This document shows, piece after piece, positions 1 through 10,301 of a stretch of 37,942 nt of DNA. Position 1 is the stretch's first letter. Every line of letters begins with the position of its first letter. The translations under genes and the position numbers were made by a program. This DNA comes from Ignavibacteriales bacterium (GTDB lineage: Bacteria; Bacteroidota; Ignavibacteria; UBA10030; UBA8401), in assembly GCA_016182545.1 (NCBI GenBank), contig JACPGG010000071.1, positions 1 through 37,942 of the forward strand. The letters run 5' to 3'. The notes below the pieces were generated by a model. The model ran no database searches, was not told the DNA's origin, and saw only the letters and a program-made list of their open reading frames with translations.

Positions 1-684
1 ATCGTTACAGGTGCAAGCAAAGGTATTGGAAGTGAAATAGCTGTGACGTTGGCAAAAGAGGGTGTCAGTGTCGTGCTCGCCGCAAGGAATTCGGAAGCGC
101 TCACTTCATTGCAATTGAAAATTGAAAAAATGGGTGGGATTGCGCGGGCGATTCCCACCGACGTAACATCTGAACATTCTGTAAAGAATCTTGTACTCGA
201 AACGCTCACGCATTTCGGCACAATCGATATCCTGATCAACAATGCGGGCGTTGGTGTATACACGAATGTGATCGATATGAAGACGGCTGATTATGAAGCG
301 ATGATGAATGTTAATTTGAAAGGTGTGTTTTTGTCCAGTCGTGAAGTGTTGTCAACGATGATTAAACAAAAGAGGGGAGAAATCATCAACATTGCATCAC
401 TTGCAGGAAAAAATTCTTTTGCCGGCGGATCTGTCTATTCTGCAACAAAGTGGGGGTTGATTGGATTTGGGCGTTCATTGATGCTGGAGGTTAGAGATCA
501 TAATATTCGTGTCGTGACAATATGCCCCGGCTCGGTCAATACACATTTTGCAGATAAGGAACGAGATCAGCCGGAAATTATTCAACCTGAAGATGTAGCA
601 GAGACCGTACTCTTTGCGCTCACCATGCCGAATCGTGTGAACGTGAGTGAAATTGACATCCGTCCAACAATCAAACCGAGATAA
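1..684 (+). CDS. SDR family NAD(P)-dependent oxidoreductase (5' end outside window)
   Basis: Frame is open from base 1 and reads IVTGASKGIG (TGxxxGIG motif), then NNAG and YSATK (YxxxK) catalytic motif; stop at 682-684. Confidence 0.93.
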   Translation: MVTGASKGIGSEIAVTLAKEGVSVVLAARNSEALTSLQLKIEKMGGIARAIPTDVTSEHSVKNLVLETLTHFGTIDILINNAGVGVYTNVIDMKTADYEAMMNVNLKGVFLSSREVLSTMIKQKRGEIINIASLAGKNSFAGGSVYSATKWGLIGFGRSLMLEVRDHNIRVVTICPGSVNTHFADKERDQPEIIQPEDVAETVLFALTMPNRVNVSEIDIRPTIKPR

Positions 685-704
685 CCTGCCAAACTTGCTA
701 CAAT

Positions 705-728
705 AAAAAAGGGCGGATGAACCGCCCA
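705..728 (-). terminator. Intrinsic terminator for the minus-strand Spy-like gene
   Basis: Inverted repeat GGGCGG-atgaa-CCGCCC; read on the minus strand it is followed by a T run (AAAAAA on the + strand at 705-710). Confidence 0.75.
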
Positions 729-753
729 ATCATTATAAAAGCAGTATTCTATT

Positions 754-1233
754 TCAGTCACGATCAATACGATGGATTTGACGTCGTTCCATCATCGGCA
801 TGCGTTCATTTTTGACTTCGCGCATTGCACGATGCGACATTTTCATTCTTTGGTGCATCGCTTTTTTCCAGATTTTTTGCTGCTCAGGTGTCAGCACTTT
901 GTTCTTTTCAAACCAGCCGTTGAAATGATTCATCTTCATCGCTGTTTGAGCTGAAGCGATGTCATTGAATTTTTTCTCGATCGCTGTCTTATCGGGATTG
1001 TCTGCATCCATGAGACGGCGTACGTCAAGTTGTGCCGACTCCAGTTTGGATCGTAGTTCGATCTGTTTTTTCTCCGTTTCGTAGGAGATTTTTTCAAACT
1101 GGTCTTTTTGTGCGTCAGTTAGTTTAAGATCTTCCATCAACTGCATCCGTTGAGGTCGATCCGGCGGATTATTTGGATTCGCAAATGCGAATGAAGCGGT
1201 GAACAGTAAAAGAGCTACCAACATTGTTTTCAT
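754..1233 (-). CDS. Spy/CpxP-like periplasmic protein
   Basis: 159 aa with signal peptide (MKTMLVALLLFTASFAFA), LTDAQ and LTPEQQ repeats typical of LTXXQ proteins; AAGGAGG Shine-Dalgarno upstream of the start on the minus strand. Confidence 0.7.
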   Translation of the reverse strand: MKTMLVALLLFTASFAFANPNNPPDRPQRMQLMEDLKLTDAQKDQFEKISYETEKKQIELRSKLESAQLDVRRLMDADNPDKTAIEKKFNDIASAQTAMKMNHFNGWFEKNKVLTPEQQKIWKKAMHQRMKMSHRAMREVKNERMPMMERRQIHRIDRD

Positions 1234-1348
1234 AGAGCCTCCTTCGTGAGATTGAATAATTCGGGGTCGTTTGTTGCGTGTTGGACAAACACGTCATAAA
1301 AGAAGTTTAACGTTGAATTGCATCGAACCTTTGACTATTTTTAGACAG

Positions 1349-3550
1349 ATGAGTATGAAAAATCTAGCGGCGTTTCTCGGCATTTTTGGACTGACTCTTT
1401 TTTTTTCCGGATGCTTCGTTTACAATCCCACGGCAGACTTCGTAAAACAGCGATATACGAATTCCATTTCGTATTTCAATACATTTTATAATGCACAGCG
1501 CGCATTCGATGAAGCTGAAGAGGAAGTGATCGCCGCTCAAAAAGAATTTCGAGAAAAACCTGTGCCGGGCAGACAATTCTCCGTCCCTTCCACAGCCCGG
1601 ACTAAATTTACCTCATCGATTGAAAAAAATTCTAAAGTGCTTTCCTTTTATCCGACATCAAAATGGGTGGATGATGCTCTGTTAATGATAGGAAAAGCAT
1701 ATTTTTATCTGGAAGATAACGTTCGGGCTGAAAGAAAATTTTTAGAGTTATCGGTGAAATTTCCCGAAAGCGATCTTATTGATGAATCGACACTCTTTTT
1801 AGGAAGAAGTTTTTTACGTCAAAAGAAAATCACCGAAGGTGTGAAACGTTTGGAGGAACTTCTTGAAAAAACAATTGCGACCGATGAGAATATAGCGGGA
1901 ATGGCGGCGTACGAACTTGGTCAATTTTATCTCTCACAGAATAATTTTGAACTTGCAGAAAAATTCTATTCTCAATCGCTACCAATGGTCGATGACGAAG
2001 AACAACAAGCCCATACCCAATTTCAAATTGCTCAATGTTTAGAAAATCTCAAACTCTATGAGAAAGCAGAAGCAGAATATGAAAAAGTGAGTGATTATGA
2101 ACCGGGATACACTCTGCTGTTCTCCGCAGATCTGGCGAAGGCGCGGACGCTTGTTCAACGTGAAAAATTTTCAGAAGCGGTCGAAATGATGGAATCTATG
2201 CTGGAAGACACCAAGAACACTGAATTCTATGCATCGATCCATTTTGAGATCGCAAACGCCCTTTTGGCGCAAGGTGACCGGATCGGCGCGATGGAAAAGT
2301 ACCGGTATATCGATACGACTTTCGTAAGAACGGATGAATCTGCTAAATCCTATTTTGCATTGGCGCAAATCTATGAACGTGTGGACCGCAGGTATGATTC
2401 AGCACGCGTGTATTATGGAAAAGCAAAATCAGAATTTCCTTCATCAAAAATTACTCAGGAAGCATCTCAAAAATTTGAAGTCTTCACAAAATATGATACT
2501 TATAATAAGGACCTTATTCGATTCGATTCTTTAATAGCGCAAACAAAACGTCAAAGGGAAAAAGATGATTCTGTGAGAACAGCGGCAAGTGACTCCGTTT
2601 CGCTGCAATTGAAAGATTCTACAATTACAGAAATAATCGATCCAAAATCCCGCAAAGCCACCAAACCGGTGAAGAAAGGCGAAGCAAAAAAGGACAGCAT
2701 TCCTCCGTTTGATTCAACAAAAATAAAAGCACAGATAGCGAAAGATCTTGCCTTCAAACAATTATTAGATTCGCTTCAACGTTCTATTATCAGAACGAAG
2801 TTTGAGTTGGGTGGTCTTTTTTTCCTCGAGTTGCCGGTACCGGATTCAGCATTGTATTGGTTCGATCAAGTTGTGATGAACTATCCACAAAGCGAATTTG
2901 CCCCCCGTGCGTTATATACGATTGCGGAAATCTATCGTACCATTAAAGAAAGACCTCAAGCCGTTCGTGATTCAATTCATTCGTTGATTATATCGTCATA
3001 TCCGTCATCTCCATATGCACAGGAATCGCGAAAAATTCTTGGAATTCCCATTGTTGAAATTCAGAAAGACACAGTGATTGAACTTCTCGACAGAGCCGAA
3101 GCATTTGCCGACGCCAATGATTTTATAGGAGCGATTAAAACGTATAAAGAGGTCGTTGAGAAACATTCGTCATCTCCGTTAACTCCCAAAGCGATGTTTA
3201 CTGCCGGTTGGCATTATGAGAATTCGATACGAAACCCTGATAGTGCTTTGGCAGTGTACAGACGTTTGATCGCACGGTACCCGTCTTCACAGTATGCGAC
3301 TGTGGTGCGTCCTAAGATCACTGAATATGACAACGAACAGAAACGTATCGAGCAGGAAAAACAAAAACTTATCGAAGAAGAGAAATTAAAGGAACAAAAA
3401 GAGAAAGAGATGAAAGAATCTGCGTTGAAGCCGCGCACTGCACAACAAGATTCAATGCATATCCCGCAGACGATTCAACCGGATTCTCTCGTGAAACCGC
3501 ATACAGTAAAACCGGATACTCTTTCCGCCACGCCACGGGAAAAGATATGA
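1349..3550 (+). CDS. Large TPR-repeat lipoprotein, SprE/PorW-like
   Basis: MSMKNLAAFLGIFGLTLFFSGC lipobox; start at 1349 chosen over ORF-track 1271; YFNTFYNAQRAF segment and many TPR-like helices; Lys/Glu-rich C-terminus. Confidence 0.6.
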   Translation: MSMKNLAAFLGIFGLTLFFSGCFVYNPTADFVKQRYTNSISYFNTFYNAQRAFDEAEEEVIAAQKEFREKPVPGRQFSVPSTARTKFTSSIEKNSKVLSFYPTSKWVDDALLMIGKAYFYLEDNVRAERKFLELSVKFPESDLIDESTLFLGRSFLRQKKITEGVKRLEELLEKTIATDENIAGMAAYELGQFYLSQNNFELAEKFYSQSLPMVDDEEQQAHTQFQIAQCLENLKLYEKAEAEYEKVSDYEPGYTLLFSADLAKARTLVQREKFSEAVEMMESMLEDTKNTEFYASIHFEIANALLAQGDRIGAMEKYRYIDTTFVRTDESAKSYFALAQIYERVDRRYDSARVYYGKAKSEFPSSKITQEASQKFEVFTKYDTYNKDLIRFDSLIAQTKRQREKDDSVRTAASDSVSLQLKDSTITEIIDPKSRKATKPVKKGEAKKDSIPPFDSTKIKAQIAKDLAFKQLLDSLQRSIIRTKFELGGLFFLELPVPDSALYWFDQVVMNYPQSEFAPRALYTIAEIYRTIKERPQAVRDSIHSLIISSYPSSPYAQESRKILGIPIVEIQKDTVIELLDRAEAFADANDFIGAIKTYKEVVEKHSSSPLTPKAMFTAGWHYENSIRNPDSALAVYRRLIARYPSSQYATVVRPKITEYDNEQKRIEQEKQKLIEEEKLKEQKEKEMKESALKPRTAQQDSMHIPQTIQPDSLVKPHTVKPDTLSATPREKI

Positions 3551-4314
3551 GACAGGAAATTGTACCGATTCATTCTTTTGAATGTCTTACTAACGAAATT
3601 CTTGAACTTACATTTACTTCCGATTATCTCGCTTCAGTTGCAAAGCCAGGGCAGTTTATTAATATCAGGGTAGATAATAACTTTCCTCTGCTCCGCCGTC
3701 CGTTCAGTATTTTTAACATTGATGGCAATAAAATATCGATCGTTTTTAACGTGATCGGAACAGGTACTCGAGTCCTTGCAAAAAAGCGTAAGGGGGATAC
3801 GATTGATATTCTGGGTCCTTGTGGAAACGACTTTCTGACATTTGCAAACGGAGAGTATGACACTGCAATCTTCGTAGGAGGAGGGATCGGTGTGGCACCA
3901 TTCCCTTTTCTTACGAAACATTTTCCTTCAGATAAAAAAATAACAACCTACCTTGGCGCTCGACACAAAGAATTAATTGTGACAAAAGGGTTGAAGAATG
4001 TAAATATTTCAACGGATGACGGAAGTGATGGCTTCCACGGAACTGTTCTTGATCTTGTTAAAGATGATTTTAAGAAGCATGACTATGGAAAGACACGCTT
4101 CTTCATCTGTGGTCCCACACGAATGATGAAAGCTGTTGCGGAATTTGCGAACAACCGGAACAGCGATTGTTACGCTTCGTTGGAAACCGATATGGCATGC
4201 GGTATAGGATTGTGCCAGGGTTGCAACATTGAAACGAACGGCGGAACAAAGAAATATGCGCTCGTTTGCAAAGAGGGGACTATATTTGAAACCCGGACGG
4301 TAAAATTGCAATGA
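3547..4314 (+). CDS. pyrK: Dihydroorotate dehydrogenase electron transfer subunit
   Basis: FNR-like fold (RRPFSIF, GGGIGVAPF) and C-terminal [2Fe-2S] cysteines CGIGLCQGC...C; ATGA overlap with the upstream gene; followed by pyrD. Confidence 0.92.
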   Translation: MRQEIVPIHSFECLTNEILELTFTSDYLASVAKPGQFINIRVDNNFPLLRRPFSIFNIDGNKISIVFNVIGTGTRVLAKKRKGDTIDILGPCGNDFLTFANGEYDTAIFVGGGIGVAPFPFLTKHFPSDKKITTYLGARHKELIVTKGLKNVNISTDDGSDGFHGTVLDLVKDDFKKHDYGKTRFFICGPTRMMKAVAEFANNRNSDCYASLETDMACGIGLCQGCNIETNGGTKKYALVCKEGTIFETRTVKLQ

Positions 4315-5252
4315 TTGAATCTTTTAAACTGAAGAATGTAGAATTCAAGAACCGCGTTCTTGTTGCTTCAGGAACCTTCGGATATGGCGATGAAGTGTCC
4401 GACCTTGTTGATATCGGCAAGCTCGGTGGCATTGTTACCAAATCTCTTTCAATGAAGCCGCGTGATGGAAACCCGAATCCCCGTATCACTGAAACAGCGA
4501 GCGGAATGTTGAATTCCATCGGATTAGCGAACATTGGTGTTGAGAAATTCATCTCCGATAAAATTCCGGTTTTAAGAAAACACAATACGATCATCATCGC
4601 CAATATCGCTGCAAGCAGTATTGAGGAATATTGTTCTGTTCTTGAGATGCTTGAACCACTGTCCGGCGTCCACGGATTCGAAATCAACGTTTCCTGTCCG
4701 AATGTGAAAGAAGGAGGATTGAGTTTTGGGACCGATGTGAAATTAGTCGGTCGCATAACGAAGGAACTTCGGCGAAGAACTCAAAAACCTCTTATCATCA
4801 AACTGACACCGAATGTGACTCATATTTCAGAATTTGCCCGCGTCTGTGAATCAGAAGGTGCCGATGCCGTTTCGGTCATCAATACACTCATTGGGATGTC
4901 AGTCAATATCAATGCGCGCAAGCCAAAGATTGCGACAACGACCGGCGGATTATCCGGTCCGGCAATAAAACCGATCGCGCTGGCAAAAGTATATGAAACC
5001 CGCAACGCAGTGAAAATTCCTGTCATCGGGATCGGCGGCATCTGCAGTTGGGAAGATGCGGTAGAATTTTTCATTGTCGGGGCATCGATGGTCCAAATCG
5101 GAACTGCCAACTTCGTCAACCCTTCCACAGGCATTACTGTTGCTGAAGGAATAAAACAATACTGCCAAAAGAACGACATTGACGACGTTGGAAAAATAAT
5201 TGGTACGCTTCAGACAAACAAAACAATCTCCATCATCGATAGTTGGCTGTAG
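4311..5252 (+). CDS. pyrD: Dihydroorotate dehydrogenase B, catalytic subunit
   Basis: EINVSCPNVKEGG, KLTPN, NTLIGM, GGLSGPAIKPIAL, GIGGI motifs; overlaps pyrK. Confidence 0.95.
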   Translation: MIESFKLKNVEFKNRVLVASGTFGYGDEVSDLVDIGKLGGIVTKSLSMKPRDGNPNPRITETASGMLNSIGLANIGVEKFISDKIPVLRKHNTIIIANIAASSIEEYCSVLEMLEPLSGVHGFEINVSCPNVKEGGLSFGTDVKLVGRITKELRRRTQKPLIIKLTPNVTHISEFARVCESEGADAVSVINTLIGMSVNINARKPKIATTTGGLSGPAIKPIALAKVYETRNAVKIPVIGIGGICSWEDAVEFFIVGASMVQIGTANFVNPSTGITVAEGIKQYCQKNDIDDVGKIIGTLQTNKTISIIDSWL

Positions 5253-5271
5253 AATGCAAACCTGATCTTTC

Positions 5272-6480
5272 ATGCAAGAGACTCTTTCCTATCTCTATTC
5301 TCTCCACAAATTCGGGATGAAGTTCGGACTTCGCAACATCCGCTCGTTGTTGCGCTTTGTGGATAATCCCCACACGATGTTCAAATCTATTCATGTTGCC
5401 GGAACGAACGGAAAAGGATCCACCTCCTCAATGATTGCGGCAATTCTAACCGCGGCAGGATACAAGGTAGGACTATATACATCCCCACATCTGGTTACAT
5501 TCAACGAACGAATCCGAATCAATGGAAAAATGATTTCAGATGCAGATGTTGTGAAATATACAAAAAAACTAAGACCACAAATTCACAGATTGAAGGCGAC
5601 TTTTTTTGAAGCAACAACGGCAATGGCGTTCAAATATTTTGCCGATCAGAAGATAGATGTTGCAGTAATTGAGACAGGATTGGGGGGAAGATTAGATTCA
5701 ACGAATGTAATTACGCCCCTGGTGTCGGTCATAACATCAATCGGCAAAGATCATACCGAGCACTTGGGCAAAACAGTCGCTTCTATTGCGGCGGAAAAAG
5801 CCGGCATAATCAAGGATCATATTCCCGTTGTGATTGGCATGCTATCGAACAGTGCGCGGTCTGTGGTTCTCAACAGAGCAAAAGAAGTCCATTCAACAGT
5901 CCTTTATGCAAATAGAGTTCATCTTCCCAAAAATGTGACAGTGCAATTGAAAGGAAAGCACCAAACGATGAATGCACGATGCGCGGTTGCAGCAAGCATC
6001 GTTGCAAGCAAACACTTTTTGATCGGAGACAATGCTATCCGCAAGGGATTGGAATTGACATCGCAATTGTCCGGGCTGCGAGCACGATTCGAATTTATTA
6101 ATTCTAAACCGGCAATCTTGTTGGATGTTGCACACAACCCAGACGGAATTAAAACCTTAGTGCGGGAGATCAGACGACTTTCGTTCAAAAAACATGTTGT
6201 TGTTTTTGCCGTTATGAAGGATAAGGACTACAGATCAATTGGGAGGGAATTGAAAAAATTAAAAGCTGAATTGGTCATCACACAGCCAAATGTTGAACGT
6301 GCTTTACCGGCGAAAGAATTATTCAAAATATATGCCGCTCAAAATCTTAATGTGCACTTTGCGGAATCGGTTCCGAGCGCACTGTCATTGGGAAGAAAGT
6401 TGGCAGGCAAACATGGACTTCTTACCGTCACCGGTTCACATTATCTTGTTGGTGAAGCGATTACAAAACTAAAAATCTAA
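5272..6480 (+). CDS. folC: Bifunctional folylpolyglutamate synthase/dihydrofolate synthase
   Basis: HVAGTNGKGST, TSPHLVTFNERI, ETGLGGRLDSTN, DVAHNPDG motifs. Confidence 0.94.
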   Translation: MQETLSYLYSLHKFGMKFGLRNIRSLLRFVDNPHTMFKSIHVAGTNGKGSTSSMIAAILTAAGYKVGLYTSPHLVTFNERIRINGKMISDADVVKYTKKLRPQIHRLKATFFEATTAMAFKYFADQKIDVAVIETGLGGRLDSTNVITPLVSVITSIGKDHTEHLGKTVASIAAEKAGIIKDHIPVVIGMLSNSARSVVLNRAKEVHSTVLYANRVHLPKNVTVQLKGKHQTMNARCAVAASIVASKHFLIGDNAIRKGLELTSQLSGLRARFEFINSKPAILLDVAHNPDGIKTLVREIRRLSFKKHVVVFAVMKDKDYRSIGRELKKLKAELVITQPNVERALPAKELFKIYAAQNLNVHFAESVPSALSLGRKLAGKHGLLTVTGSHYLVGEAITKLKI

Positions 6481-6488
6481 AATATTGC

Positions 6489-6517
6489 TTGACATTAAAA
6501 CTGAATTCCTATACCTT
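6489..6517 (+). promoter_or_regulatory. Candidate sigma70-type promoter for rho
   Basis: TTGACA at 6489-6494 followed after about 15-17 nt by TATACCTTAT, directly after folC and ahead of a long 5' leader. Confidence 0.4.
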
Positions 6518-6696
6518 ATCAACAGTTCGGTATACATTCCTAGTAGCTAATCCACACAAAATCGTTTTTATTCAACGGATCATAACAAACTCCAACACAA
6601 ACTATCAGTTGCCTCGTAGCGCTTAATTTTTTCAACAAACAATTTTCATCACCAACAGTATACCTATTCACTTCCAAGGGGAGGTTCTCTTCATTT

Positions 6697-7950
6697 ATGC
6701 CAATGGACATTTCTGAATTAAAGTCCAAAAAAATTTCCGACCTCAACAAGATCGCCAAAGATTTAGGACTCAGCGGCGTCAGCGATCTCCGCAAACAAGA
6801 ACTCATCTTCAAAATTCTCGAAGCCCAAAGCCAGAAGGATGGACAGACATTCAGCAAAGGGGTGCTGGAAGTACTGCCGGACGGATACGGCTTCCTTCGC
6901 TCGGTTGACTATAATTATCTGCCGTCGCCGGACGATATTTACGTCTCACCTTCTCAGATCAAGAAATTCGCTTTACGAACAGGCGATACGGTCAGTGGGC
7001 AGGTAAGACCTCCAAAAGAAGGTGAACGGTTCTTTGCTCTGCTCCGTGTTGAGGCTGTGAATGGAGAGGATCCTGAAAGAATACGTGAACGTGTATTATT
7101 TGATAATCTCACCCCCCTGTATCCGGAAGAGCGAATTAAATTGGAAACGGCTCCGGGTGAATATTCAATGCGCATATTGGATATGCTTGCACCGGTCGGC
7201 AAAGGCCAACGCGGCTTGATCGTTTCACCGCCTAAAGCGGGAAAGACAATCATGCTCCAAAAACTTGCGAACAGTATTGCCCGCAATAGCCCCGATGTGA
7301 AGTTATTGATGCTGCTGATTGACGAACGTCCGGAAGAAGTTACCGATATGGAGAGGAACGTAACGGCAGAGGTTGTCGCATCCACATTTGACGAACCACC
7401 GGAACGTCACGTGCAGGTTGCCGACATGGTGATTGAAAAAGCAAAAAGATTGGTAGAGGCAAAACACGATGTGGTGATCCTACTTGATAGTATCACTCGT
7501 CTTGCGCGCGCACATAACACTGTTGTTCCACACTCCGGGAAAATTCTCTCCGGTGGTGTTGATGCGATGGCGTTGCACAGACCGAAGAGATTCTTTGGGG
7601 CAGCGCGTAACATTGAAGGGGGCGGAAGTCTGACGATCATTGCCACCGCACTTGTTGAAACCGGTAGCAGGATGGATGAAGTTATCTTCGAAGAGTTCAA
7701 GGGGACCGGCAATATGGAAATCGTGCTTGACCGGAAACTTGCCGACCGGCGTGTATTCCCAGCTGTGGATGTCAATCGTTCCGGCACTCGACGTGAGGAA
7801 ATTATCATGCCTGAAGACGAACTCAACAGAGTCTGGATACTCCGTAAATTCCTTAATGAGTTCAATCCTGTGGAAGCGATGGAGTTCCTGCTTGAGAAAT
7901 TGAGAGGAACGAAGTCGAACAAAGAGTTCCTAAAGTCGATGAATAGTTAA
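6697..7950 (+). CDS. rho: Transcription termination factor Rho
   Basis: PPKAGKT Walker [44 protein letters not shown] motifs; GGGGAGG upstream. Confidence 0.98.
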   Translation: MPMDISELKSKKISDLNKIAKDLGLSGVSDLRKQELIFKILEAQSQKDGQTFSKGVLEVLPDGYGFLRSVDYNYLPSPDDIYVSPSQIKKFALRTGDTVSGQVRPPKEGERFFALLRVEAVNGEDPERIRERVLFDNLTPLYPEERIKLETAPGEYSMRILDMLAPVGKGQRGLIVSPPKAGKTIMLQKLANSIARNSPDVKLLMLLIDERPEEVTDMERNVTAEVVASTFDEPPERHVQVADMVIEKAKRLVEAKHDVVILLDSITRLARAHNTVVPHSGKILSGGVDAMALHRPKRFFGAARNIEGGGSLTIIATALVETGSRMDEVIFEEFKGTGNMEIVLDRKLADRRVFPAVDVNRSGTRREEIIMPEDELNRVWILRKFLNEFNPVEAMEFLLEKLRGTKSNKEFLKSMNS

Positions 7951-7957
7951 CAATACG

Positions 7958-7984
7958 AAGCCATCCTGAAGGATGGCTTTTTTG
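7958..7984 (+). terminator. Intrinsic terminator downstream of rho
   Basis: AAGCCATCC-TGAA-GGATGGCTT 9-bp stem with tetraloop followed by T run. Confidence 0.88.
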
Positions 7985-8040
7985 TTTTGGAAAATCGGCT
8001 AATTCTGGGTAATTTTTGTCCATTGAAAGGATAAATCACC

Positions 8041-9219
8041 ATGAAAGAAGTTGTCATCGTCAGTGCGTGCCGAACACCGATTGGATCGTTCGGCGGAACA
8101 CTAAGTTCGCTTCCGGCTCCGAAACTTGGTGCAATAGTAATTGAAGAATCACTTAAACGTACAAACGTTGCGAAGGAATCAGTCAATGAAGTGATCATGG
8201 GGAATGTGATTCAAGCGGGTGTCGGTCAGGCACCGGCACGACAAGCAGCGATCTATGCCGGATTGCCGAGTTCGGTTGAATGCATGACCGTCAATAAAGT
8301 TTGCGGCTCCGGATTAAAATCAGTGATGCTTGCAGCGCAGGCGATTCAGATCGGTGATGCGGATGTGATCGTTGCCGGCGGGATGGAGAGTATGTCGAAC
8401 GCGCCATTCCTTCTGGACAAAGCGCGATTCGGGTACAAAATGGGGAGCGGCGAAATTCAGGATGCAATGATGAAAGACGGATTGCTTGATGCGTACAAGA
8501 ATTCCGCTATGGGAAATTTTTCGGATGAAACAGCAGTGGAATGCAAAGTGTCACGTCAGGAACAGGATGAGTTTGCAATTCTGAGTTACAAACGTGCACA
8601 AGAATCGATGAAGTCGGGACGGTTCAAAGATGAAATTGTGAAAGTTGGAGTTGCAGGAAAAAAGGGGGAAGTGACATTTGTTGAAGAGGATGAAGAGCCG
8701 ATGAAAACTAATTTTGACAAGATTCCTCAGTTGAAACCTGCATTCTCAAAAGAAGGAACTGCAACAGCGGCGAATTCTTCAAAGATCAATGACGGCGCTG
8801 CTGCATTGGTGCTAATGTCTGCAGAAAAGGCGAAAGAATTAAATCTGAAGCCGATCGCGCGCATTGTTGCGCAAGCATCTGCTGCCAAGAATCCCGAACG
8901 CTTTACAACCGCTCCGGCAGATGTCATTCCGAAAGTATTGAAGAAGGCAAATCTTACACTCGATAAGATAGATCTTTTTGAAGTCAACGAAGCATTTGCT
9001 TTGGTTGCATTGGCGGTAAATAAAATCGCCGGTATCGATGTCAATAAAGTGAATGTTAATGGAGGGGCTGTGGCACTCGGGCATCCGATCGGTGCAAGTG
9101 GGGCTCGGATTCTTGTCACGTTGCTTCATGCACTAAAGCAGCGGAATATGAAACGCGGACTCGCTGCAATATGTATCGGCGGCGGCGAAGCGAGCAGCGT
9201 CGTCATCGAGATGATCTAA
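8041..9219 (+). CDS. Acetyl-CoA C-acetyltransferase (thiolase)
   Basis: NKVCGSGLKSV active-site Cys region, GGMESMSNAP, NVNGGAVALGHPIGASGARI, CIGGGEASS. Confidence 0.96.
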   Translation: MKEVVIVSACRTPIGSFGGTLSSLPAPKLGAIVIEESLKRTNVAKESVNEVIMGNVIQAGVGQAPARQAAIYAGLPSSVECMTVNKVCGSGLKSVMLAAQAIQIGDADVIVAGGMESMSNAPFLLDKARFGYKMGSGEIQDAMMKDGLLDAYKNSAMGNFSDETAVECKVSRQEQDEFAILSYKRAQESMKSGRFKDEIVKVGVAGKKGEVTFVEEDEEPMKTNFDKIPQLKPAFSKEGTATAANSSKINDGAAALVLMSAEKAKELNLKPIARIVAQASAAKNPERFTTAPADVIPKVLKKANLTLDKIDLFEVNEAFALVALAVNKIAGIDVNKVNVNGGAVALGHPIGASGARILVTLLHALKQRNMKRGLAAICIGGGEASSVVIEMI

Positions 9220-9225
9220 ATCGTG

Positions 9226-9344
9226 GTCATGCTGAGCGACCGAGTCATTTTTTTGACGAGGGAGTCGAAGCATCCCATTTCTGGATTCTTCGCCCCGACA
9301 AAAAACGCCTGCCTGCCGGCAGGCAGGTCGGGACTCAGAATGAC
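9226..9344 (+). repeat. Palindromic intergenic repeat element (REP/MITE-like)
   Basis: Ends GTCATGCTGAG...CTCAGAATGAC form imperfect terminal inverted repeats; contains a perfect 20-nt palindrome CCTGCCTGCCGGCAGGCAGG at 9308-9327 flanked by CCCGA/TCGGG. Confidence 0.8.
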
Positions 9345-9364
9345 AAATATAGGAAAGAAAAACT

Positions 9365-10228
9365 ATGCTAATAAAAAACATCACCGTCATCGGTTCCGGC
9401 ACGATGGGGAACGGAATTGCTCACGTGTTCGCTCAATATGGCTATGCAGTTACTCTCAATGATATCAAACAGGAATTTCTCGATCGGGGATTGAAAACGA
9501 TTAGCGGAAATCTCGATCGCCAAATTAAAAAAGGAGCATTGACAGAAGATCAGAAGAAAAGCACTCTTGCAAATATCAAGCCGTCGCTCGTTCTTTCTGA
9601 TGCGGTGAAGAGTGCTGATGTCGTCATCGAAGCGGCGACGGAAAATCCGCAAGTGAAGTTCGATGTGTTCCGCACCGTTGATGCGAATGCGCCCGCCCAT
9701 GCGATTCTTGCCAGCAATACTTCGTCCATTTCGATCACTGAGATCGCTGCCGTCACCAAACGCCCCCGGCAAGTGATCGGGATGCATTTCATGAATCCTG
9801 TTCCGGTCATGAAACTGATCGAAGTGATCCGCGGTCTTGCAACCTCAAATGAAACGTACGCCGCAATAAAAGAATTAGCGGGGAAGATCGAAAAAGTACC
9901 TGTTGAAGTGAACGACTATCCCGGTTTTATTTCCAACAGGATTCTTTTGCCGATGCTGAATGAAGCGATGTATTGTGCTATGGAAGGAGTTGCCACACCG
10001 GAAGCGATCGACACGGTGATGAAACTCGGCATGAATCATCCGATGGGACCGTTGACGCTCGCTGATTTTATCGGACTCGATGTCTGTCTCTCCATCATGA
10101 ATGTGCTTCACGAAGGACTTGGCGATTCAAAATATCGTCCCTGCCCGCTGTTGAAAAAAATGGTGGCTGCAGGACACCTCGGCAGAAAGAGCGGTAAAGG
10201 ATTTTACGAATACCCACAACTGAAGTAG
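9365..10228 (+). CDS. 3-hydroxyacyl-CoA (3-hydroxybutyryl-CoA) dehydrogenase
   Basis: [16 protein letters not shown] nucleotide-binding motif, [38 protein letters not shown]. Confidence 0.95.
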   Translation: MLIKNITVIGSGTMGNGIAHVFAQYGYAVTLNDIKQEFLDRGLKTISGNLDRQIKKGALTEDQKKSTLANIKPSLVLSDAVKSADVVIEAATENPQVKFDVFRTVDANAPAHAILASNTSSISITEIAAVTKRPRQVIGMHFMNPVPVMKLIEVIRGLATSNETYAAIKELAGKIEKVPVEVNDYPGFISNRILLPMLNEAMYCAMEGVATPEAIDTVMKLGMNHPMGPLTLADFIGLDVCLSIMNVLHEGLGDSKYRPCPLLKKMVAAGHLGRKSGKGFYEYPQLK

Positions 10229-10301
10229 AATACTCCGTTGCATTTCACGCTCACGTCAAAACATGACAGACGCTGATGCTGCGATGAATCATGAGGAATG
10301 A

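Noticed and set aside
6954-7922. Antisense ORFs opposite rho (143 and 171 aa) and similar antisense ORFs over other conserved genes
   Set aside because: They lie opposite strongly conserved coding sequence, are low-complexity (Ser/Arg/Thr-rich), and lack recognisable motifs or ribosome sites.
9133-9402. ORFs with PACRQAG / LPAGRQ peptides (9133..9402 -, 9171..9371 +, 9223..9462 +)
   Set aside because: These are chance translations of the palindromic repeat CCTGCCTGCCGGCAGGCAGG and flanking gene sequence, not genes.
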